Below are positions 55,098-64,000 of a stretch of DNA of 64,000 bases, one piece after another (position 1 is the stretch's first letter; each line of letters starts with the position of its first letter). The notes below the pieces were generated by a model. The model worked only from the letters and a program-made list of their open reading frames with translations. It did no database searches and had not been told where the DNA came from. The stretch lies in the NCBI GenBank assembly GCA_024663395.1, contig JANFAH010000001.1, positions 3,410,001-3,474,000 on the forward strand. The letters are read 5' to 3'. Made by a program: the position numbers and the translations under genes. The DNA comes from Pisolithus tinctorius (lineage: Eukaryota > Basidiomycota > Agaricomycetes > Boletales > Pisolithaceae).

Positions 55098-55296
55098 AGC
55101 ATCCTGATCTTCAGTGATTTTAATTTCAGTTCACTTGGCAATGACAAGAGACATTCTTTATAATTTAATTAGTTCCCATAATTTTTCAGAATAATGATGA
55201 ACGATTAAAGAAGATTGAACTTGGCAAGGTCAGGATTGACCGCAATGTGAGGAATCCGCATTCCCTGGATGCGTAAGCCCCTATCATTAACCATTC

Positions 55297-55901
55297 TGTG
55301 ACTACTGTTACATCCACTCCCCTCTCACGTTCACCATTGTTCACGTGCTACCTTCCCACACCCTTGCTCCCTCTCGTGCAATGCTATACCTGCAGCCACT
55401 GTGCTCCGGTTGTTGTTTTTCCTCAGACTCTTTCTCTTATCACAGTCTCTATTCCTTTAGTGCTTGTAGTATACCCTCAGCCTCTGTTTTGGCCTGTCTT
55501 CTGTGTACGTGCTGTCACGCAGCTTTCCCTTACTGTACCCTGTCTTGCTTAGGTTCCGGGTTTGTCCGGACTATAAAGCCCTGTACTTAGGTACAGAATG
55601 ATACCTTTTGGCACTCAGAAGGTCACCACGAGTTTCCTTTCCACTTTGTCTACACTGCACATCTCACATTCCGCCACACACGAACTACGTATACTGCCCA
55701 CACTGCTCACATCGCCAGTATTACTCCATGGACCATGCCACACACGTCACAAAACACTACTGCTACAAAGCCCTGGGTCTCGCCTTCTAGTCCCGACAGT
55801 CCAGGATCCCTTGGGACGAACAATTCGTTCCCTTCATTTTTTATTGTTGTTATCTAAGCCATCTAGCTCGTATTATACAGCTACTTGGACTTTTCCTACA
55901 A
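55297..55901 (+). mobile_element. Probable 5' LTR of the gypsy element (~600 bp)
   Basis: Candidate start TGTGACTACTG (55297) or TGTTACATCC (55306); candidate end TTTTCCTACA (55901), followed by ACTGGAGCCCACCGC, which could be a primer-binding site. A promoter-like CTATAAAGC is at about 55572. The 3' LTR lies outside the window, so the borders are unproven. CpG content is normal. Confidence 0.5.
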
Positions 55902-58216
55902 CTGGAGCCCACCGCAAGGGATTCTGCTGTCACTTCCAGAAGGTTGCTCAGGCGCACCGCCAAATGCACCAAACTAGAAAATTTATGCCTGCACTTTCGC
56001 AATCTCAACCTGTCAGAAGACTCCAACATTTTCCACCCTGTTTCACCCGTAACACTGGATCACGCGCAATTAACCACTGACATTCCATGGGTACTACCCA
56101 TGATCACTCCTCCTGGTATCTCGGCAGATCAGATATCCATTGCGTCGGATCACCTAGATCTCACTGCCCCTGATTTTCCCAGTGGCTTTATCCACTCAAC
56201 TCCCCAAAGGCCTGAAACCCTGCCATCACCTTTAACACCCGTCACATCATCTGATTCATCATCACCGACGCCCTCTTTTTCCTGTCTCTTTGATGCCTCC
56301 AAATCTATACCAAGACTCTCAGTTCCATCTGCCACACTGCCATGACCACTCACTCAGTCGCAGACCACCCATCAGCCAATTAGTAACCTGCCAACACTTC
56401 TGCCAGCTCGCTCACGCACTATACCAACCACTTCACACCCACAACCAATACCCATTCCACCTGTTACCAATCTGGCACTGCCACCACATGTTAACCCACC
56501 AATGGCTAATCCTCAGTTTCAGATGCCACTCCGCAGTACACAAAACTCACCTAAATTTAGCGGAGATTCTCCTGCACAGCTTCCATGCTACCTCAAAGAC
56601 ATCGACTTCCTTGGTACTCTCGCTGCTCTTGATGACTGTGGCAAGATCAGAGCTGCAATCCGCTATGCTGACCTCGAAGAAGCTGAGGTCTGGCAAACGC
56701 TTCCAGAAGCCGCTCCCGCGGCCGATGACTGGGATGCTTTTGTAGTCGCTGTTAAGGGTTTGTACCCTGGCTGTGAGGGTGACGACCACTATTGCCATGC
56801 AGATCTGCAGTATCTCGTCGAAGAATATCAGTCAAAGCCTATGCAGAACCAGGATGACCTCAGAGAATACCAGCAGAAATTCGCTAAGATTTCTGCCCTG
56901 CTCATTAAAACTAAAAAGCTTGCAGAGATGGAACAGGACTCCATGTTCCTGAATGGCTTCCTGAGGGCCATCGCAGATCGTATTCGTCATTGACTCTCTA
57001 TAGTCTGCACCAACCTCCACCCTGACGACCCATACCCACTCGCAGAAGTCATCAAAGCCACCAAGTTCCTTCTGACAGGATCTGCTCTCTGTAGTGCAGT
57101 ACCAATGATGGGTACTGCAGCCTTGCCAGCTGCACCTCCCTCATCAGCTTACATGCCGCAGGTGCCGCCTGCCAGTACTGTCGTTAAACAGGAATACAAC
57201 TTCCAGATGCAGCCTCTGCCACAGCAATGCAGACCCGGCTGCAGTTTCTGTGCAGACCCCAACCACTGGACAAGGATGTGCGCGCTCATTGAAGTTTATA
57301 TCTGCACCAGTAAGATCACGAGAGGTACAGACAACCGTCTCTATCTGGCGGATGGGAGCCAAATCCCACATTTCCCTGAATGTAACTCACTGAGAGAGGC
57401 TGTTGACTGCATCATGGCTGACAGAGACCAGGCCAGCACGCACGCTGCAACTCCTGCTGCTCCATGCAACGTGGCTGCACAAGGCACCGCTAACCTCTCC
57501 TGCATTGCTCATCCTGAAATTGACATGCAGTTGGAAATCCAGCCTTCTGCCTTCTTAAACACCATCCAAGATGCCAATGAACCTGTGGCAGACTTAGCTG
57601 ACCCCAACTTCCAAGCATATGTCGCTCAAGCTTGGGCTACCTACCAAGCAGATAAAGGTAACAAGGGAGCAGTCATTCCCCGCGGAAAGAAAGCCCGCTT
57701 CAATGGAGTTGAAATCACAGCTCAACCCATGGCATGTCCTGCCAACCCTCCACAAGTCGACCCACATGCAGCCACTGTTGAGGAGGAAATCATTTCCCCT
57801 GGCATTCAAAGTTCACGTGCCACTCGCCAGGCATCCAATCCCTCTACACCTGCACCAACATCCACTGCTACGAAACCATATGTTCCTCTGACTAGTCTGG
57901 CTCCAACGCCCATGCACAAGGATCCTGTTCCTGTGGCAATTGTTCCGTCACAGACGCCATACCCAGCAACTCGCAATCAAAACCAGTATCGTTACTTGTT
58001 CCCTCTCAAAGACGAAGCCGTGCCCAAGCATATCATGGAGTGCATACTCGAAACCAGCATTGCCATGCCAGTCAAGGAATTATTTGCAGTAGCCCCAGAG
58101 TTTCACAAACAGTTCAGAGACATCACCATGGCGAAATGCGTCACCACAAATGAGATTGAGGTAGTTCATAGTGACGATGAAGAAGGAGTACAAGTGAATG
58201 AACTGACTGGCTGTGA

Positions 58217-58651
58217 TGTAGGGAATAAGTACTCCCTACTGAGGTGATTTAATTATTTTATCTTTTCTATTGTGTTTTTGCTTTGATTTACATTAGTGAT
58301 ACTTAGCCTACCTTTGTGGCGCATTTTTGGTAGCTTAGTCAGCATTTTTTGCGCACTAGTGTAGGTCTACAGTACACAACAAAAAAAGAAGAACCAGACA
58401 GCGAAAACTGCGAAATCAAAGACTGCGAAAGAAAGCCTGTGAAAAGCCCTCACTGAGGCACCCCTAGACGACCTCCAGACGCCTTTGTTCGCTCATTTCC
58501 CTGCTCCATTCATTTTGACCAACTCCAGTCACTCCTACACCCTCTTTTCTCACTTCCAAGCTCAGAACCCCTCTGGGTCGAACTGGACCCTATTCTGTCA
58601 AGCCCTAGGAGTCCCCAGCACTCCCTAGCATCGCTTACTACCTAACTTACA
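58217..58651 (+). mobile_element. Solo LTR (family LTR7), 435 bp, in gypsy gag-pro
   Basis: TGTAGGGAATAAGTACTCCC ... CTACCTAACTTACA. Flanking 4-mers GTGA (58213-58216) and GCGA (58652-58655) differ only by C to T in a CpG, so the target was GCGA. A hairpin-forming start (GTAGGGA...TCCCTAC) is shared with the other LTR7-type copies. Confidence 0.87.
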
Positions 58652-59189
58652 GCGATCCTCAAAGAACCGCGTGTGAATACAGAGACCGTGTTATCCGCAG
58701 TGATGATGGCTCCATCATAGCTCACCACACTCTGCCACTCCGCTGCATTGAAGCCAAGGTCCCTGGGACCGACATCACAATCAACTGCATGCTAGATTCC
58801 GGTTCGGAAATTGTCGCCATGCCCAGGCGCATTTGGGAAAAGATCAGGCTCCCATTGCACTGCGATCATCTCATGACTATGACATCTGCTAACATGTCTA
58901 AAGACACTACTGTAGGTGTACTAGAGAACCTAAAACTCGACTTCAGCACCAGGCCAGTCATGCTACAGGTTCAAGTAATTGAACATGCCAACTTCAACAT
59001 GCTCCTCGGATGTCTGTTCATTTGCCTTATGAGTGTGGTAACAAACGATTACCCTGACGGTGGACAGCAGATCACTCTCCGAGACCCGAACGACAGCCGT
59101 GAGTACACTTTGCCCATGCGCCCATGGCATGAGGGCTGTCCACGCTGCAAGTGCAGCAAGCACTGCCATAGTCACCAAAGTATAGTCAA

Positions 59190-61929
59190 ATGGGGTTTTT
59201 GAATATCGATGATCCACCAAATGGTCGGGGAGAGCCTACTAAGACGTCCTGTTTCCTATTTAGCCACTGTTATCCATTCCTGAGTCCTACAGTCTCATCA
59301 CTAGCCTTCACTTCGACGAACTTCTCTTCGCCTGCAGCAATCATACTGCGGAACATACCCACCGGAATACCCTCGCCTGCTTTCACTTTCCTCTCTTCCA
59401 CTCAGACAATACTAAACCCCTCTGCTATAGCCGCATTCAGCAGCATTTATCAACTAGACCCTGCAGTTCGCACTCTCATTTACAAGCCAGTTGCCAAGAA
59501 GGTTCAGACGGTACCTGCCCCAATGGTGGAAGAATACCGCATCGTGTGCAGCCTGCCTGACAACCTGCTCGCTGGTCTCCAACCACTTCCAACCCATCCA
59601 CCAGACTTCGCTCTGGGCATCCACTTCACTGCCAAACAGGCCATGGAACTCAACCTCGATCCTGTGGATTGGCTTTGGCCAGAGGAACTTAAACTCATAA
59701 CTTGGCTCATTTCAGTCCATGAGCTCGCATTCGCTTGGGACATTACAGAGTGCAGACACCTAGACAAACACTATTTTCCACCAGTAAAGATTCCTACGAT
59801 TCCACACATGCCTTGGGTCCAACACAATATCCCTATCCCAAACGTGATACATGCCCAGGTCATAGACATGATTAAAGATCACATCAAGTCCGGCATGTAT
59901 GAACCTTCTACAGCAGCTTACCACTCCCACTGGTTCTGTGTAGTAAAGAAAGACGGAAAGTCTCTTCGTCTTGTGCATGACTTACAGCCCCTGAATGCAG
60001 TGACCATCTGCGATGCGTCCGTTCTGCCCTTCGTAGAACACCTTGCAGAATCCTTTGCTGGATACGCAGTGTATGCGATGATGGACCTCTACTCCGGGTA
60101 TGACCAGCATGCGCTCCACATCAATTCCCATGACCTCACTACCTTCGGTACCCCCCTCGGACCGCATCGGCTTACTACTCTGCTGCAAGGTCATGTGAAT
60201 GCAGTACAGGTATACCAGGGAGATACTGCATTTGTTCTCCAGGATGAGATCCTGCATCATACCCTGCCCTTCATAGATGACGTCCCCATAAAATCTGAGA
60301 CCACCTGCTATCAGCGCACAGACAGCTCCTATGAAACTATCCCGGAGAATCCTGGGATTTGGAAATTTATCTGGAATCACTGTATAGTTGTTAACCATAT
60401 CCTTCAGCATTTGCAGAACGTTGGAGCCACCGTCTCGGCAAAGAAGTTTGTGCTAGCCGCTCTGTCCACTGTGATCGTTGGCCACAAGTGCACCTTTGAA
60501 GGTTGCATTCCTGAAGAAAGCAAAGTGCAGAAGATCTGCGACTGGCCCAAGTGCCGCAACCTGACTCAGGTTTGCAGTTTCCTTGGTGTCTGCGGTGTGC
60601 TATGCATCTTCATCAAAGACTTCACCAAGATCGTGTGGCCACTAGTCATGCTCACACAGAAAGATGTACCATTCACATGGGACGAGCTGCAACGCGCTGC
60701 CATGCAACAACTCAAGGACGAAATCGTAAAGTCCCCCGCACTCCGAAGGATTGACTACGAGTGCAGTCGCGAAGTAATTTTAGCAGTAGACACATCAGTC
60801 ATCGCAGTTGGCTACATCCTCTACCAGCTTGGCGAAGATGGCAGATGGTACCCAAGTCACTTCGGATCCATCACCCTCAATGAAGTGGAAAGCTGTTACT
60901 CCCAGGCCAAGCTTGAGTTGTATGGTCTCTTCCACGCGTTGCGTGCGGTACACATATACATCTTTGGTCTCACTAACTTCACTGTGGAGGTAGATGCAAA
61001 GTATATTAAGGGCATGATAAATAACCCAGATCTGCAGCCTAATGCGATGATCAATTGCTGGATCACTGGTGTCCTCCTTTTCTCGTTCAAACTCGTCCAC
61101 ATTCCCGTGGACAGGCATGCTGGCCCTGATGGCTTATCCTGCCATCTGCGGTCGGAGCTCAACCTGCCCAAGGACGATGACCATGAGGATTGGCTAGACC
61201 GTTTTTACTCTTTCTCTACACAGGTTGTCAATGACCACCCACCTCCTATGTCACTTTCCAATGAAGATCACCATTCCCTACCACCACCCACTTACCATTG
61301 GGCAAGCCTCCCACCGCCTGCATCCTTCTATCTCGCATTCTCTATGACTGCTGATGCTAATAACCCTTCCGATACCCCTGACGACCCTGCCATTCTGTGG
61401 TCTGCAAAGGCTCGGGCATGCGAAGTGAAGATAGAAATGATCCATGCATTCCTCGCGACCCGCGAGCGACCACCTGACCTTACTGATGCGCAGTACTCAT
61501 CTTTCTTCAACTCGGCTAGCCGCTTCTTCCTCCTAGATGGAAATCTATGGCATAGAGAACCACACGGATGGCACCAGCTAGTCATCGACGAATCCAAGCG
61601 GTATTGTCTCATCAAAGAAGCACATGATGACCTCAGACACAAGGGTGTCTTCATGGTCCGCATGCACCTTCTCCTTCACTTCTGGTGGCCTCTTCTTGTC
61701 AAGGATGTGAAGTGGTATGTCCGCACTTGTCATGAATGCCAGATCCACCAGACGCAGAAGCTTCATATCCCCCCCACTGTACCCATGATAGGGGGCCTAT
61801 TTCATAAAGCTCACATTGACATGATGCTGATGCCCAAAGCCAGTGGCTACTGCTACATAGTACAGGCTCGTTGCATGCTCACCTCTTATCCTGAATGGTG
61901 TATGTTGCATGCAGAAAATAGTACTGCAC
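59190..61929 (+). CDS. Gypsy pol: reverse transcriptase, RNase H, integrase (truncated by LTR1)
   Basis: Open for over 900 codons in the -1 frame relative to gag-pro. RT: VEEYRIVCSLPDNLLAGLQP, WFCVVKKDGKSLRLVHDLQP, YAMMDLYSGYDQHAL, FIDDVPIKS (catalytic YxDD variant), then the thumb SAKKFVLAALSTVIVGHKCT. RNase H: ILAVDTSVIAVGYILYQLG (Asp), SCYSQAKLELYGLFHAL (Glu), TVEVDAKYIKGM (Asp). A connection domain with VDRHAGPDGLSCHLR. Integrase: HHCC zinc finger (AHDDLRHKG ... CHECQIH) and the first catalytic Asp in AHIDMML; ARCMLTSYPEWCMLHAENST is the last genuine residue run. The remaining codons to 61979 belong to LTR1. A gypsy core without in-frame stops is a sign of recent arrival. Confidence 0.88.
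59193..59199 (+). promoter_or_regulatory. -1 ribosomal frameshift heptamer G GGT TTT between pro and pol
   Basis: In the gag-pro frame the codons are TGG GGT TTT TGA. The heptamer GGGTTTT fits X XXY YYZ and is followed at once by the stop. Slipping back one base continues TTG AAT ATC into the pol frame. Placement is exactly where gypsy elements need Gag-Pol fusion. Confidence 0.72.
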
Positions 61930-64000
61930 TGTCACACACTGAAGGTGTTGTGGACATGGTTACAGCTGACTCTGCCTAACTTGTCAACGAGTTGTGTGCA
62001 ATGCCCATGCATGCAGATGAAGACTAAAGGCCTCATGCGTAGAAAGACTGTTGGACATTAACAGTCATCCTTCGCACAAGAATGAGTCATCAGTGCTAAA
62101 GAGAAAAGAGGAAGCGAGTTAAGCACACATTAAAGGTTTTTAGCGTCCATGTACGGCATTCCGGTTTTCATCGTATCTCCACCATTTCCAAAGATATCAA
62201 CTCGGTTCACACACTCGCTTAAAGTGCTCAGCCCCACGATTCTTCCTTCCAAATTTGGAGAGGATCCTCGCACCCTACACATTTCTACAGCACTCCATCC
62301 ATCAGACGCTCATTTTGCTAAGTCCATCAATCATGGCCACCTCTTCATCGATCATCTTGCTTGTCTCATTTGCCAGAGACAGTGGCTATGTATATCTGCC
62401 AGGTGTTCCCACCAGCTTCCATCCTGAAGCCCCCTGGTTCATCCCATCATTGTCAGCCCCATCTCATCCCATGCAGCTTGGTCAGCATGTTCTCCTTGTC
62501 AGTATGACTTCCAGAAGGACGTTCTTTGGTTGCCTCAGGTCTGTCACTTGGTTAGAAAGGTCTTATGTGGTCATTTCAGTCTCCCCGGTGTAGGGAACGA
62601 GTTCGAGTTCCCTAGGAGAATCTGTCCTGGTCAGGAGTTTAGGGGTGGAAGGACTTGTTTTGTTTCTTGCCTTTGTTTTTGTGTTTGTACCCCTGGACTT
62701 GGTGACAAGCAGCCGCATTGCTGACTAAGCGCATGTGCTGTGTTCGCGCAAGTTCAGTTTACCATAAAAAACCAAGTACATGTCACAGGCCCTCAGTAGT
62801 AGGGTGATTTAGTCTCGCATTTCGGCAAGTTTTCGAAGTTAGATTTATTACTTTGGGGAGTACCCAAAGTGCCAGGAGGACTGGCAAGAGTATTAGACAG
62901 GCACAGCTAAGTATCTTTTTTTTTAGTTCGCATTTTTTTACTTTTTACTACACTTCTTTCTCCAGAGAGAACCTCCCTTTTGGGTCGAGCACTAAACTCG
63001 CCCATTACTGACTATTACCATTATAGGTATATCTATTTTACCTATTCCTACACTGGTTGATGAAGCATATGGATCGTTCCTCCCTGCTCCCTGCACCATC
63101 TTTATTCCAGTCTCGTCCATCATTCTTCCCACATTGCAACAGCTGCAGCATAATCTACTGTCCTCCAGCCTCCCTGATCACATTCATGACAAGTATGACA
63201 TGCATCTTGCCTTCCTACTGCAAAATCCAGCAGAAGACGTTCCCCCTTCTCCTCCTCCTCCATCAGAGCCCCATTCATGAAGTTTTTGTTAACTTCGCTG
63301 AGAGGATGGAAGGGTGGGAGACACGATTGCATATGCCTCTCATTGCCCCACAGACCCCCAATGCCCTAGCCCCCTTTGACACCTGACTCATGCCCTTCAA
63401 TTCTGGAATTAATACTTCCCTATCTGGAAACACCGTCCATCTGTCATGCCATCTTTGGATCTAGAGATGTCTCCACCGAGATCTAACTTGCATCGCCACC
63501 CCCTAATGTGATATCAGTGCGCTTACTCAGTTTCTGATTCTATTTGACTCGTTTTGTGATGTTTTGACTATCCTTGACTCATTTATTGCCAATACTTACC
63601 AATCCTCTGTGCTTGCTTACTTATCATTTCTCGCTTACTCACCATGATTTACTCAGTCCTTACTCATTACTTACCAAGTGTTTGTGCCTTGTTTGTCACA
63701 AGCTGTGCTCCCCCCTCAGTATATAAACCCCCATGTACTTAGCTACCAAAAAGCGATTCAGAAGAAGTCCAGTCAGTCAGTTCTTCAGTGCATAACTCGT
63801 TGTTGACAGTTGAGGCTCATTCGGAAGAGTCTATCTGTCTCCATTCATATCATTGGTAGTTGAGGCTCTACGAAGGGGTCTATCTACCTCCATCATTTAT
63901 CTGAAGCTTCCTCTTAGTCAGCAGTCTTGCTTAGTCATCCATCCACTCCTGCATAACTCGTCAACGACTTGTGCCAGGAGCACGTTGTATCAAAGTCCAT
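61930..64000 (+). mobile_element. LTR1 (copy g), youngest copy, inserted in gypsy integrase; runs off the window
   Basis: TGTCACACACTGAAGG begins right after the integrase codon run ENSTA. CpG are abundant. The ORF starts at 62149 (MYGIPVFIVSPPF), shifts frame once near 62320, continues RDSGYVYLPGVPTSFHPEA and SMTSRRTFFGCLRSVTWLER, is cut by LTR7 (62589-63052), and resumes EAYGSFLPAPCTIFIPVSS to SEPHS-stop at about 63280. TATATAA at about 63720. The 3' terminus, or an internal region if this is a complete element, lies beyond 64000. Confidence 0.83.
62589..63052 (+). mobile_element. Solo LTR (LTR7-like), 464 bp, nested in LTR1
   Basis: TGTAGGGAACGAGTTCGAG ... CTATTCCTACA; flanking 4-mers CCGG (62585-62588) and CTGG (63053-63056) again differ by one CpG transition. 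The 5' hairpin TAGGGAACgagttcgaGTTCCCTA is strong. It interrupts the LTR1 ORF between SVSPV and EAYG. Confidence 0.83.

Larger units (their letters stand above)
56100..59202 (+). pseudogene. Gypsy gag-protease ORF, broken by two TGA codons and LTR7
   Basis: One frame from ATG 56100 reads through TGA at 56343 and TGA at 56991 (RIRH*LSIV, Arg plausible at both) into gag: PKFSGDSPAQLPCYLKDIDF, LREYQQKFAKISALL, then the zinc knuckle CSFCADPNHWTRMC (57247-57288). LTR7 (58217-58651) interrupts TGCD-PQRT; removing it and one 4-bp duplicate restores phase. Protease follows: INCMLDSGSEIVAMPRRIW (catalytic DSGS), LLGCLFICLM, ITLRDPNDSREY. The frame ends at TGA 59200-59202, directly after a slippery heptamer. 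Part of the element 55297-61929. Relatively young: CpG kept, few lesions. Confidence 0.82.

Noticed and set aside
61930..61979. Last 17 codons of the gypsy pol frame as a natural integrase C-terminus
   Set aside because: The sequence from TGTCACACACTG onward is the LTR1 terminus seen at six other sites, so the frame simply runs into an insertion.

Overview
This window reads as a transposon-rich stretch of a filamentous basidiomycete genome, probably Agaricomycetes. The evidence is 35-80 nt GT-AG introns, one intact Bem46-type gene with ten short exons, a run of TTAGGG-type telomere units, and Ty3/gypsy, Ty1/copia, Tc1/mariner, PIF/Harbinger and JmjC/SNF2-type remnants of fungal type. I see no rRNA, tRNA or CRISPR. 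Species-level assignment is not possible by eye.

Base composition is a mosaic. Positions 1 to about 2,050 (the host gene) and about 55,250-64,000 (a young gypsy element and the elements nested in it) contain ordinary numbers of CpG. About 2,100-47,000 is almost free of CpG, and 47,000-55,000 is intermediate. Most stop codons breaking the retroelement ORFs are TGA where CGA (Arg) is expected. This is the pattern left by cytosine methylation and deamination at CpG, so CpG content can serve as a rough age scale here.

Layout. 457-2087(-): intact Bem46/ABHD13-like hydrolase. 3.3-5.6 kb: Tc1 relic and Harbinger transposase relic. 5.7-12 kb: LTR piles, a gypsy gag and solo LTRs with exact target duplications. 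12.3-13.7 kb(-): SNF2-helicase relic. 16.07-17.64 kb: palindromic Tc1 element. 18.7-25.1 kb: relics of two multi-exon genes with tandem exon duplications; at least seven short introns of the minus-strand relic each carry one copy of a ~20-bp palindrome. 25-32 kb: LTR pieces, unknown ORFs and a Tc1 transposase pseudogene. 35.2-42.1 kb: a ~300-bp satellite array split around a JmjC pseudogene. 43.9-45.5 kb: second palindromic Tc1 element. 46.7-53.7 kb(-): 5'-truncated copia retrotransposon. 53.7-55.1 kb(-): unknown ORF pair. 55.3-61.9 kb(+): gypsy element with a clear -1 frameshift site. 61.9-64 kb: a long LTR-like element inserted in the gypsy integrase.

The commonest repeat is a ~1.8-kb LTR-like unit (called LTR1 here; seven copies). 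Its upstream part carries a ~220-codon ORF recognisable in every copy that covers it. This ORF, the two palindromic Tc1 elements and the intron palindromes are the best candidates for something undescribed. Nested insertions with intact target-site duplications give a relative chronology: LTR2, LTR9 and LTR7 each entered a copy of LTR1, and one LTR1 entered the gypsy element.
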